Source: Actinomycetota bacterium
GTDB taxonomy: Bacteria; Actinomycetota; Acidimicrobiia; Acidimicrobiales; Ilumatobacteraceae
Assembly (NCBI GenBank): GCA_009705865.1
Contig: WLSJ01000081.1
Coordinates: 1 to 8,107 of the forward strand
Direction of reading: 5' to 3'
DNA: 8,107 nt
A program made the translations under genes and the position numbers. This document shows, one piece after another, positions 1 to 6,699 of the stretch; within the stretch, counting starts at the first letter, position 1, and every line of letters starts with the position of its first letter. A model generated the notes under the pieces. It was not told the origin of the DNA and did not search any database. It saw only the letters and a program-made list of their open reading frames with translations.

Positions 1-294
1 ATGCTTCATCACATCGTGTTATTTACATGGAACGACACAGTTCCAGCCGGACATCCCGCCATTGCTGCCAACGAATTGCGCAAATACGCGGCCACTCTTG
101 ATGGTCTTGTTTCGTATCACTGTGGGCCTAATGCGGGCCACACCGCTACGGCCGCAGATTTTGCAGTCTCAGCAGTTTTTGAAGATGTTGCTGCGTGGCA
201 TGCATATGACACCGCCGATGAACACAACCGTATTCGTAAAGAAATATTTGGTCCCTACGTGGCGACCCGGGCAGTTATTCAGTTTGAAAGCTGA
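1..294 (+). CDS. Dabb (stress-responsive A/B barrel) domain protein
   Basis: This 97-residue protein reads as a single Dabb-type ferredoxin-like alpha/beta barrel. The opening MLHHIVLFTW is the typical first strand of the family (usual form M-x-x-H-x-V-L-F). The tail, with AYDTADEHN near residues 68-76 followed by a final strand (TRAVIQFES), matches the family's C-terminal half. The length of about 100 residues is normal for a stand-alone Dabb protein. Members usually dimerise; a few are enzymes, but most have no known reaction, and nothing here points to a substrate. The ATG is the first base of the window. It is accepted as the start because the family motif begins there, but its ribosome binding site and promoter lie outside the window. 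It is the only + strand gene, and its last 16 bases overlap the end of the convergent PAP2 gene. Confidence 0.8.
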   Translation: MLHHIVLFTWNDTVPAGHPAIAANELRKYAATLDGLVSYHCGPNAGHTATAADFAVSAVFEDVAAWHAYDTADEHNRIRKEIFGPYVATRAVIQFES

Positions 295-1196
295 GACTGT
301 TTAGAAGCAGTCCGTGCTTCCCATTTGTTTGCAATTAGCCAGGCAACGACAACGATTGTCCATCCTGCTATTCCGTCAATGATGTAGTGCTCGCCGAAAT
401 ATACGAGCGATGCCAACATGGCGATGGGAAATGAAAGTGCCGCGATTCGAATCCACGGGCGACAGTTGCGGGGGATCCACAAGGCAACCAGAAGCGCCAT
501 TGCAGAGTGCAGTGATGGCATGGGTGCAACTGCGTTGAGTACACCCGCGCCTCTATCAATAGTTTTTGAAACAGTTTTGAGATGGAGTCTCCACCAACCT
601 CTGCTAGTGATGCGTGTGATCGGCGGTAGGTAACCCTCTTTGGAGGCCATCCATGGCGGTGCTGCAGGGAATAGAAGAAAGATAAAAACTGAAATCCCTA
701 ATGTCAAAGTGAATCGACGCACGTAATGCAGCCACGATGTTCTGTTTCGAATTCGCAGGAAGACCAGCGGCAGAACTGGCAGAACAAAATGAGTCATGTA
801 AATGACTGAGCCAATGACGTCATACCAACGAATGATTCCAGGAGTATAAAAACGACGCTGCATTCCGGATATTGGTTCACGACCAAAGGTGATGAAACTA
901 TCGATATCTCGCAGCAATGTGTAGTTAATGCCTGTTCCTAATTGGTCGGCACTGCCTCTGCTGTAGTCGTACACCATGTACATCAGTGCAAGAAGCGCCC
1001 AGTCTCGCAACAAAAGAGTGATGTCGTCGCGTGTGCGACCAAGAGATGCGCAAACAAACGCACCAAGCATCCATAAGAGAACAGCAATGCGGTCAACGGG
1101 AATACCGTTAGCGACAAGGCTCCACAAAAATACTGCAGCGTAGGTGAGAAGTGCGTACGGACGAATTAAACCAAGGGTCTTCTCGGTTTCGGGCAT
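279..1196 (-). CDS. PAP2-superfamily integral membrane protein (inositolphosphotransferase/IPC synthase-like)
   Basis: This 305-residue polytopic membrane protein has hydrophobic segments near residues 13-30, 35-51, 65-80, 125-148, 160-178, 228-242, 248-266 and 274-290. It carries two PAP2 phosphatase/phosphotransferase motifs: PSLHS at 227-231 (His230) and YFGEHYIIDGIAGW at 266-279 (His270, Asp274). FPAAPPW at 176-182 and the long loop before PSLHS resemble the PAP2_3 branch, which includes inositol-phosphorylceramide synthase-like enzymes of actinobacteria. The family transfers or hydrolyses phosphate on lipid substrates at the membrane; the substrate here is unknown. The ATG at 1196 precedes the first membrane segment by about 12 residues and lies 9 bases after the FAD-subunit stop. 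No Shine-Dalgarno is visible, so translation is probably coupled. The end overlaps the convergent Dabb gene by 16 bases. The family call is firm; the exact reaction is not. Confidence 0.85.
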   Translation of the reverse strand: MPETEKTLGLIRPYALLTYAAVFLWSLVANGIPVDRIAVLLWMLGAFVCASLGRTRDDITLLLRDWALLALMYMVYDYSRGSADQLGTGINYTLLRDIDSFITFGREPISGMQRRFYTPGIIRWYDVIGSVIYMTHFVLPVLPLVFLRIRNRTSWLHYVRRFTLTLGISVFIFLLFPAAPPWMASKEGYLPPITRITSRGWWRLHLKTVSKTIDRGAGVLNAVAPMPSLHSAMALLVALWIPRNCRPWIRIAALSFPIAMLASLVYFGEHYIIDGIAGWTIVVVAWLIANKWEARTASKQSQLSN

Positions 1197-1205
1197 GCGT
1201 AGAAG

Positions 1206-2030
1206 CTATTTGCTCGTTGATTCGAGTGCGCGGCGCACCAACACCTCTGCAAGGTGGACGCGGTATTGCGCACTTGCGTTGAGGTCAGATTGAGGTTCTG
1301 CTTCTGCACCAGCAAGTTTTGCTGCATCACCGATGCTTGCGCCACCAGCAATTGCTTTTGCAACGCTTGTTGCCAATACGGGAACGGATCCCATGTTGAC
1401 AAGGCCTACACCAGATTCTGTGCCGCGCTTCCATGCTGCGACTCCGACAATTGCCCAGTCTTGAGCACGGCGGTTGAACTTTTGAAAGCCCCATGTTGCG
1501 CCGTTCATTTTTGGAACGCGAATCTCTGTGAGCATTTCGTCAGGTGCAAGTGCTGATTCAAGGAAGCCCTTGTAAAAATCAGCAGCTGCGATTTCGCGAG
1601 TGCCGTTCGGACCCTGCACAACGTAAGTGGCACCAAGTGCCAATGTTGTTGCTGGCAAATCAGATGCTGAGTCAGCGTGTGCAATTGAGCCACCGATGGT
1701 GCCGCGATGGCGAACCTGTGGGTCACCAACATGGCTTGCAGCAAATGACAAAAGAGGCACATGCTCGGCAAGGATTGGGGATTTTTCAACATCCATATGA
1801 CGTGTGAGTGCGCCAATTGCGATGTGGTTACCCGCGTCGCGAATGTATGACAAGTCCTCAATGCGAGCGATATCAATCAGTACTGCTGGTTGTGCAAGAC
1901 GCAACTTCATCAGCGGCAACAAACTGTGGCCACCAGCAAGGAACTTTGCATCTTCGCCGTACTCACTAACAAGTGAGATTGCTTCAGCGGCAGATGATGC
2001 GCGCTTGTAATCAAATGGTGCAGGAATCAT
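1206..2030 (-). CDS. Molybdenum hydroxylase FAD-binding (medium, CoxM/CutM-type) subunit
   Basis: This 274-residue protein is the FAD-binding subunit of a xanthine-dehydrogenase-family heterotrimer. It takes electrons from the 2Fe-2S subunit and passes them to an external acceptor. The N-terminal FAD_binding_5 domain shows both flavin-binding motifs: AGGHSLLP at 32-39 and TIGGSIAHAD at 111-120. In between, VGDPQVRHRG (101-110) is the usual lead-in to the second motif. The rest, from about residue 170, corresponds to the CO-dehydrogenase flavoprotein C-terminal domain. The length is normal for the family (about 270-290). The ATG at 2030 is preceded by GGAG with a 6-base spacer and lies 13 bases after the 2Fe-2S gene stop. 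It is the last of the three subunit genes, and the PAP2 gene follows after 9 bases. The subunit type is certain; the enzyme's substrate is unknown, so no gene symbol is given. Confidence 0.93.
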   Translation of the reverse strand: MIPAPFDYKRASSAAEAISLVSEYGEDAKFLAGGHSLLPLMKLRLAQPAVLIDIARIEDLSYIRDAGNHIAIGALTRHMDVEKSPILAEHVPLLSFAASHVGDPQVRHRGTIGGSIAHADSASDLPATTLALGATYVVQGPNGTREIAAADFYKGFLESALAPDEMLTEIRVPKMNGATWGFQKFNRRAQDWAIVGVAAWKRGTESGVGLVNMGSVPVLATSVAKAIAGGASIGDAAKLAGAEAEPQSDLNASAQYRVHLAEVLVRRALESTSK

Positions 2031-2036
2031 TAGTGG

Positions 2037-2040
2037 CTCC
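2037..2040 (-). promoter_or_regulatory. Ribosome binding site of the FAD-subunit gene
   Basis: On the - strand GGAG lies 6 bases upstream of the ATG at 2030, inside the 13-base gap after the preceding stop codon. It supports this start and independent re-initiation within the operon. Confidence 0.7.
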
Positions 2041-2043
2041 GAT

Positions 2044-2502
2044 TTACTTGTTGTCGGCGCATGCGAGCACCGATTTGACGATGTTGTGATATCCGGTGCA
2101 ACGGCACAGGTTGCCTTCGAGACCGATGCGCACTTGTTCTTCAGTGGGCGATGGGTTCTCGTTCAAGAGTCCAATGGCTGCCATGACCATGCCTGGTGTG
2201 CAAAAACCGCACTGCAAACCGTGGTTGTCCATGAATGCTTGCTGCATAGGGTGCATAACACCATCTTTTGCGAGGCCTTCGATAGTGGTGACTGTGCCGC
2301 CGTCGGCTTGAACAGCAAGAACTGTGCAGCTCTTTACTGATTCACCGTTGAGGTGCAATGAACAAGCTCCGCAGCTTGACGTATCGCACCCAATGTTGGT
2401 ACCGGTGAGGCCGAGTGTTTCGCGCACGTACTGCACGAGCAGAGTGCGTGGTTCGACATCGTTTTCGTGAGTCTTTCCGTTGACGGTGATGGTGACCTTC
2501 AT
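2044..2502 (-). CDS. Molybdenum hydroxylase [2Fe-2S] iron-sulfur (small, CoxS/CutS-type) subunit
   Basis: This 152-residue protein is the small electron-transfer subunit, linking the Mo site of the large subunit to the FAD subunit. The N-terminal plant-type ferredoxin fold (about 1-75) holds the first cluster through Cys39, Cys44, Cys47 and Cys59 (GCDTSSCGAC then SC). The C-terminal four-helix domain holds the second cluster through Cys98, Cys101 (QCGFCTPG) and Cys133, Cys135 (NLCRCTGY). All eight ligands are present, so both clusters should form. The length is typical (about 150-165). No twin-arginine or other signal is seen, so the complex is expected to be cytoplasmic. The ATG at 2502 has AAAGGA 7 bases upstream. 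It lies 39 bases after the large-subunit gene and 13 bases before the FAD-subunit gene, the middle position of a three-gene operon. Confidence 0.95.
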   Translation of the reverse strand: MKVTITVNGKTHENDVEPRTLLVQYVRETLGLTGTNIGCDTSSCGACSLHLNGESVKSCTVLAVQADGGTVTTIEGLAKDGVMHPMQQAFMDNHGLQCGFCTPGMVMAAIGLLNENPSPTEEQVRIGLEGNLCRCTGYHNIVKSVLACADNK

Positions 2503-2509
2503 GATGGAT

Positions 2510-2515
2510 TCCTTT
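2510..2515 (-). promoter_or_regulatory. Ribosome binding site of the 2Fe-2S subunit gene
   Basis: AAAGGA on the - strand lies 7 bases before the ATG at 2502. It is the clearest Shine-Dalgarno in the cluster and sits in the 39-base gap between the large and small subunit genes. Confidence 0.7.
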
Positions 2516-2541
2516 GTGTGTAGTTCTGTTAGTAGAGAGAG

Positions 2542-4827
2542 TTAGCGAGCGGACTGAATAGCAGCCCAGACTTTTTCTGCAGTTGTAGGCATGTCGATGT
2601 GCTTGACACCAAATTGCGAAACGGCATCAATAACGGCCGACTGCACTGACGGAGTGGATCCGATGGTGCCAGATTCGCCGATGCCTTTTGCTCCAATCAA
2701 GTTGACTGGCGTAGGTGTTTCCATGTGAACCACTGTGACGCTTGGAAGTTCAGCTGCCGAAATGAACGCATAATCAGCAAGGTTCGACGTGATGGGGTTG
2801 CCATCGCTGTCGTACGAGACTTCTTCAAGCAGTGCTTGTGCAACACCTTGTGCAACACCACCGTGAATTTGTCCTTCCAACAACATGGGGTTCAGTACTT
2901 TTCCGGCATCGTCACATGCAGTGTGAGCAATGTGAGTTACCTTGCCTGTTTCTACGTCAACTTCCACAATGGCTACGTGTGCACCGAAGGGGAATGTGGC
3001 GCCAGAAACATTGATGACATCAGAATGAACGAGACCGCCCGCTTGCTTTTCAGCAACAGCGAGTTCAGCCCATGTCTTTGCAACAGCTGGAGTACCTGCA
3101 ACGTGGAAGCTTGCAGAATCTTTGTCGAGGACAATGTCTTCTTCGCTTGCTTCTAGCAAACGTGCAGCTACTGACTTTGCTTTGTTCACTAATTCAGCAG
3201 CAACTGCGAATACAGCGTTACCGCCCTGTTGCAATGAACGAGAACCCATTGTTCCTGTGCCGATTGGTACAAGGTCTGTGTCGCCCCACACCAATTCGAT
3301 GTTCTCAATGGGGATACCTGTTTGTTCGTTAGCGAGCATTGCCCATGATGTGGCATGGCCTTGGCCGTGAGGCGAAGTACCGGTGTAGATAAGTGCATGG
3401 CCGTTGTCGAGAACTTCGACTTTTGCAGATTCGCCATTACCGACACCGCCAGTGATTTCTACGTACACGCTGACGCCAATACCGATTTGCTTTGTCGCTC
3501 CGCTATCGCGGGCTGCTTTCTGCTTTGCGCGCCAGCCTTTGTAATCAGCAGCAACAAGTGCCTTATCAAGAGACGTCTCGTAGTCGCCTACGTCGTATGT
3601 CTGGCCAACAACAGTGGTGTGTGGTGTGAGGAACTTAGGAATGAGGTTCTTACGACGCACTTCCACGGCATCCATGCCAATTTCTAATGCAAACATGTCC
3701 ATTGCACGTTCAATAGCGGCAGTAGCTTCAGGTCGACCTGCGCCACGGTATGCCACTGTTGGTGTGGTGTTTGTAACAACTGAAGTTGTACGGCATTCAA
3801 TGTTTGGAATTGCATACACACCCGACGACATTGGTCGTGTCATGAACGGAGCAAGGATTGTTCCCATGTCTACCCAGCCGCCTGAGTCTTGAATAGCCCA
3901 CAGTTGGTAGTGCGTAACTGTGCCGTCGCGCTTTCCGCCGATAGTGACGTATTGCAATTGAGCGCGACCATGACCAAGACCGACCATTGATTCGCTGCGT
4001 GTTTCACGCCAACGCACTGCTTTGCCAACGCGCTTTGCGATAACACCGAGGAGAAGTTCTTCAGGGTATGCGCCGATCTTTGCGCCAAAGCCTCCACCAA
4101 CATCTGGTGTCTTGACATGAACCATGCTCTCTTCAACTCCGTTAGCCGCAGCAAGCGGTGCAACGGCACCTTGTGCATGTTGAGTTGAAAGCCATTCGGT
4201 GAGGCGACCATCTTTGCCCCACGCTGCAGCAGCACCGCGCACTTCAAGTGGGCACGGAGCAACGCGCTGGTTTAAGTAACGACCTTTAACAACTACTTCG
4301 CAATCTGCAAAGTACGCATCGCCCGTATTGTCTGGTAATCCGAGCACCATGGAATCAAACACCACGTTGCTTCCACATGCGTCGTACAACAACGTTGTGC
4401 TTGCCATGGCTTCTTCGAGATCGATGAGCGCTGGAAGAACGTCGTAATCGATGATGACTGCATCAATTGCGTCTTCGCCCTGTTCGCGCGTGTTGCTAAC
4501 AATGGCAACGATGGGCTCGCCAACAAAACGAACCTTGTCTGTTGCAAGAAGGGTGCGCGTAGCTGCTGGGTTGTACGCAGATGGGACTGGCTCAAGCCCA
4601 AGATCTTTACCGGTCAAGACCGCAACGATGCCTGGCATTGACTTCGCGTCAGAGGTGTCGATTGAAGTGATGATTCCGTGTGCAACGGAGCTACGAACGT
4701 ACGTGACATGCAGCGCACCAACAAGTGCAGGCTCAGTCAGCAGGTCATCAACGTAGACGCCACCAGTTGTGAGAAATTTTGGATCTTCTTTACGAAGGAC
4801 CCTGTTTCCGAGAATGCTTCCAGCCAT
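2542..4827 (-). CDS. Molybdenum hydroxylase molybdopterin-binding large subunit, form II CoxL-like (xanthine dehydrogenase family)
   Basis: This 761-residue protein is the catalytic subunit, which binds Mo-molybdopterin-cytosine-dinucleotide in this family and hydroxylates a substrate with water-derived oxygen. The a/b-hammerhead domain covers about 1-130 and two Mo-cofactor-binding domains follow. Visible motifs are GGGFGAK at 244-250, AYRGAGR at 359-365, SPHGQGHAT at 485-493, GSRSLQQGGNA at 528-538 and KGIGESG at 714-720, with Glu718 as the expected catalytic base. The active-site loop AYRGAGR is the form II signature. Genuine CO dehydrogenase has AYxCSFR, whose Cys binds copper, so CO oxidation is not supported. 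The length is usual (about 760-800). The ATG at 4827 is followed by the conserved GNRVLRKEDPKFLTTG opening and has GGGGG 7 bases upstream. It is the first gene of the L-S-M cluster. No maturation genes (CoxD, CoxF/XdhC types) lie in the window. Substrate unknown. Confidence 0.94.
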   Translation of the reverse strand: MAGSILGNRVLRKEDPKFLTTGGVYVDDLLTEPALVGALHVTYVRSSVAHGIITSIDTSDAKSMPGIVAVLTGKDLGLEPVPSAYNPAATRTLLATDKVRFVGEPIVAIVSNTREQGEDAIDAVIIDYDVLPALIDLEEAMASTTLLYDACGSNVVFDSMVLGLPDNTGDAYFADCEVVVKGRYLNQRVAPCPLEVRGAAAAWGKDGRLTEWLSTQHAQGAVAPLAAANGVEESMVHVKTPDVGGGFGAKIGAYPEELLLGVIAKRVGKAVRWRETRSESMVGLGHGRAQLQYVTIGGKRDGTVTHYQLWAIQDSGGWVDMGTILAPFMTRPMSSGVYAIPNIECRTTSVVTNTTPTVAYRGAGRPEATAAIERAMDMFALEIGMDAVEVRRKNLIPKFLTPHTTVVGQTYDVGDYETSLDKALVAADYKGWRAKQKAARDSGATKQIGIGVSVYVEITGGVGNGESAKVEVLDNGHALIYTGTSPHGQGHATSWAMLANEQTGIPIENIELVWGDTDLVPIGTGTMGSRSLQQGGNAVFAVAAELVNKAKSVAARLLEASEEDIVLDKDSASFHVAGTPAVAKTWAELAVAEKQAGGLVHSDVINVSGATFPFGAHVAIVEVDVETGKVTHIAHTACDDAGKVLNPMLLEGQIHGGVAQGVAQALLEEVSYDSDGNPITSNLADYAFISAAELPSVTVVHMETPTPVNLIGAKGIGESGTIGSTPSVQSAVIDAVSQFGVKHIDMPTTAEKVWAAIQSAR

Positions 4828-4834
4828 TTCAAAA

Positions 4835-4839
4835 CCCCC
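4835..4839 (-). promoter_or_regulatory. Probable ribosome binding site of the large-subunit gene
   Basis: A GGGGG run on the - strand lies 7 bases before the ATG at 4827. It is the only purine-rich element at the right distance, and it agrees with the start set by the conserved N-terminal motif. Confidence 0.5.
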
Positions 4840-4850
4840 ATAGTCGGCGC

Positions 4851-4880
4851 GATAGTAGAAAGAACACTATCTAGTTGAAA
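4851..4880 (-). promoter_or_regulatory. Candidate promoter and overlapping dyad upstream of the molybdenum hydroxylase cluster
   Basis: On the - strand TACTAT (4852-4857) fits a -10 box, with a poor -35 match TTTCAA (4875-4880) 17 bases upstream. A perfect 6-bp inverted repeat, GATAGT (4851-4856) and ACTATC (4866-4871) with a 9-base spacer, covers the -10 box, as an operator would. A second short dyad, ACTA-TC-TAGT, sits at 4866-4875. Initiation here would give a leader of roughly 20 bases containing the GGGGG ribosome binding site. The position in the 88-base gap after ftsB is right for an operon promoter, but each element is short and could arise by chance. Confidence 0.3.
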
Positions 4881-4886
4881 TGGGTG

Positions 4887-4901
4887 GGCTCGCATGGAGC
4901 C
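4887..4901 (-). terminator. Weak terminator-like hairpin after the ftsB-like gene
   Basis: GGCTC and GAGCC form a perfect 5-bp GC-rich stem with a 5-base loop, 14 bases past the ftsB-like stop. There is no proper U-run after it in the direction of transcription, so at best it would slow or partly stop read-through from the housekeeping genes into the molybdenum hydroxylase cluster. Confidence 0.2.
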
Positions 4902-4915
4902 AGTGAAGTTTTGCG

Positions 4916-5353
4916 TCAGGGCGCAAGTGGGGCGAGAGGCGCAGCTGAGTTAGTGGTATCGGCTGATCGCACAGTCAAAATGTCGGTCACCAGGGTGTAT
5001 GGCCACGTGGCGGGGAGATCTGTTGGCAATTTCGGCATGGGAACGAGCGAAAGGCGTTGCTCGCCGGGAAGGACATAGCCCAATTGAGCTCGCGCGGCGT
5101 TGCGGATGCCTTCTGGGGTCTGCAATGCATTGACTTCGGTTTGAAGTTGCTCATTGGCATCAGCCAAGGAATTGAACTCTGAACTTTTCTGAGCAATGGC
5201 CGAACGCTGGGTAACAAAATCCATGAGAGGGAAGAAGAACAGTGAGGTGCCTGCTGCAACTACCACGACGCCAAGAGCAAGCCGAGACCCTAACCATGCA
5301 ACACGACGTGCACGGTGGTTCTGTGCAATGCGTTGGGTAAGAGAAATAGCCAC
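4916..5353 (-). CDS. ftsB: FtsB/DivIC-like septum formation initiator protein
   Basis: This 145-residue bitopic membrane protein has a short basic cytoplasmic tail (about 1-20, RARR at 14-17), one membrane segment near 21-41, and a coiled coil near 46-78. The conserved DivIC/FtsB block PEGIRNAARAQLGYVLPGE follows at 80-98. The family bridges FtsL and FtsQ in the divisome and helps trigger septal wall synthesis; it acts outside the membrane through the coiled coil. The C-terminal tail after about residue 105 is Pro/Ala-rich, ends in APLAPLAP, and looks unstructured. The start is GTG at 5353: an in-frame stop at 5381-5383 blocks any longer form, with no ATG between, and no good Shine-Dalgarno is visible. 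It lies 55 bases after eno, the same neighbour as the Mycobacterium homologue Rv1024. The gene symbol is by family and context. Confidence 0.85.
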   Translation of the reverse strand: MAISLTQRIAQNHRARRVAWLGSRLALGVVVVAAGTSLFFFPLMDFVTQRSAIAQKSSEFNSLADANEQLQTEVNALQTPEGIRNAARAQLGYVLPGEQRLSLVPMPKLPTDLPATWPYTLVTDILTVRSADTTNSAAPLAPLAP

Positions 5354-5408
5354 GGCTCTATTGTGGCGTGAATCACGGGGTCAACCGTGGCACACGAACA
5401 GATGTTCG
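5354..5408 (-). other. eno-ftsB intergenic gap with small hairpin and -35-like box
   Basis: This 55-base gap holds a 5-bp inverted repeat, CACGG (5374-5378) and CCGTG (5385-5389), with a 6-base loop and no following U-run. The loop side reads TTGACC on the - strand, a good -35 match. About 16-17 bases further on is only a poor -10 (AATAGA), directly before the GTG of ftsB. If used, it would give a leaderless or almost leaderless ftsB message. Read-through from eno is the simpler reading. Confidence 0.2.
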
Positions 5409-6689
5409 TTATTTGAGTGGCGCTAAGGCCTGATGGCCACGAAATCGCGCGGTGTCTCCGAGTAGTTCCTCAATGCGCAAGAGCTGGTTGTATTTCGCCA
5501 CGCGATCGCTGCGTGCTGGCGCACCTGTCTTGATTTGTCCGCAATTAGTAGCGACAGCGAGATCAGCAATAGTGGAATCTTCAGTTTCACCGCTGCGATG
5601 ACTCATCACGCTTGTGTAGGAATGACGTGTCGCTAATTCAACTGTGTCGAGAGTTTCGCTCAGTGTTCCGATTTGGTTGACCTTGATAAGAACACTGTTT
5701 GCTACCGACTGATCAATTCCCATTTGCAGGCGACGAGTGTTTGTAACAAAGAGATCATCGCCAACAAGTTGAATACGTGACCCGAGAGCTGCAGTGAGTT
5801 GAGCCCAGCCGGTCCAGTCATTTTCTGCCATTCCGTCTTCGATGCTGATGATGGGGTAGCGATCAACAAGAGCTGTCCACCACTCAACCATCTGTGGAGC
5901 TGACAACACTTTGCCTTCACCGGTGAGGTGATATGCGCCATCGCGATACAGCTCGCTCATTGCTGGGTCGAGTGCAATTGCAATGTCGGTACCAGGCGCA
6001 AAGCCGGCTTTTTCAATTGCTTCTACAAGGATTCCAACTGCAGCTTCGTTGCTAGACAAATTGGGCGCAAAGCCTCCCTCGTCACCAACTGCAGTAGAAA
6101 GGCCGCGGTCAGCAAGAACTTTTTTCAGAGTGTGATATGTCTCGACACCCCAGCGAACTGCTTCGCGGAAACTAGGTGCGCCGACTGGCATGATCATGAA
6201 TTCTTGAAGGTCGACGTTGTTGTCTGCGTGTGCACCACCATTGATGACATTCATCATGGGCACTGGCAACACGTGTGCGTGTGGACCACCAATTGCCCGA
6301 TACAACGGAAGTTCTAGTTCGCTTGCTGCGGCATGAGCGACTGACATGCTGACGCCGAGCATTGCGTTTGCTCCTAAGCGTGATTTGTTCTCTGTGCCAT
6401 CAAGTTCAATGAGCGCATTGTCGAGGGCCCGCTGGTTGGTGGCATCCATGCCGATGACAACTTGTGCAATGTGGTTGTTGACATTTTCAACAGCGCGCAA
6501 TACGCCTTTACCCATGTAACGAGATCCACCGTCACGCAGTTCCACTGCTTCATATTCTCCGGTCGAAGCACCTGAGGGCACGATGGCGCGACCTGTTGCA
6601 CCACTGTCAAGCACGACTTCCACTTCGACTGTGGGGTTTCCGCGGGAATCTAAAACTTCGCGGCCGATTACTTCGACGATTTCACTCAT
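5409..6689 (-). CDS. eno: Enolase (phosphopyruvate hydratase)
   Basis: This 426-residue cytoplasmic glycolytic enzyme interconverts 2-phosphoglycerate and phosphoenolpyruvate with two Mg ions. The N-terminal capping domain (about 1-130) has the mobile loop PSGAST at 38-43 with Ser39. The barrel carries Glu204 (VGDEGGFAPN) and Lys336 (LIKVNQIGT) as the catalytic acid/base pair. Mg ligands are Asp241 (ALDPA), Glu284 (SIEDG) and Asp311 (GDDLF). His363 (MSHRSGETED) and Lys387 (GQIKTGA) bind substrate. All are intact and the length is standard. The correct start is the ATG at 6689 (MSEIVEVIGREVLDSRGNPT). The frame stays open a further 87 codons to 6950, but that extension lies inside mazG and has no enolase character. 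The start is 10 bases after the mazG stop with no visible Shine-Dalgarno, suggesting translational coupling. Confidence 0.98.
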   Translation of the reverse strand: MSEIVEVIGREVLDSRGNPTVEVEVVLDSGATGRAIVPSGASTGEYEAVELRDGGSRYMGKGVLRAVENVNNHIAQVVIGMDATNQRALDNALIELDGTENKSRLGANAMLGVSMSVAHAAASELELPLYRAIGGPHAHVLPVPMMNVINGGAHADNNVDLQEFMIMPVGAPSFREAVRWGVETYHTLKKVLADRGLSTAVGDEGGFAPNLSSNEAAVGILVEAIEKAGFAPGTDIAIALDPAMSELYRDGAYHLTGEGKVLSAPQMVEWWTALVDRYPIISIEDGMAENDWTGWAQLTAALGSRIQLVGDDLFVTNTRRLQMGIDQSVANSVLIKVNQIGTLSETLDTVELATRHSYTSVMSHRSGETEDSTIADLAVATNCGQIKTGAPARSDRVAKYNQLLRIEELLGDTARFRGHQALAPLK

Positions 6690-6699
6690 AGGTAGAACG

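Noticed and set aside
2725..3156. 143-codon + strand open frame inside the Mo large-subunit gene
   Set aside because: It is antisense to a strongly conserved catalytic subunit, is Cys/Asn-rich with no domain-like pattern, and is best explained as a shadow of the real frame.
3870..4262. 130-codon - strand frame overlapping the Mo large subunit in another frame
   Set aside because: It is a same-strand shadow; the large-subunit frame carries GGGFGAK and other cofactor motifs here.
2542..4827. Calling the cluster an aerobic CO dehydrogenase (coxL)
   Set aside because: The active-site loop is AYRGAGR and lacks the copper-binding Cys of AYxCSFR, so CO oxidation is not supported.
4911..4926. TTGCG/CGCAA inverted repeat at the end of the ftsB-like gene as a terminator
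   Set aside because: It has only a 5-bp stem, overlaps the stop codon and is not followed by a U-run in the direction of transcription.
5928..6317. 129-codon + strand open frame antisense to enolase
   Set aside because: The opposite strand encodes enolase with intact active-site residues across this span; the antisense product is Cys-rich and unlike any family.
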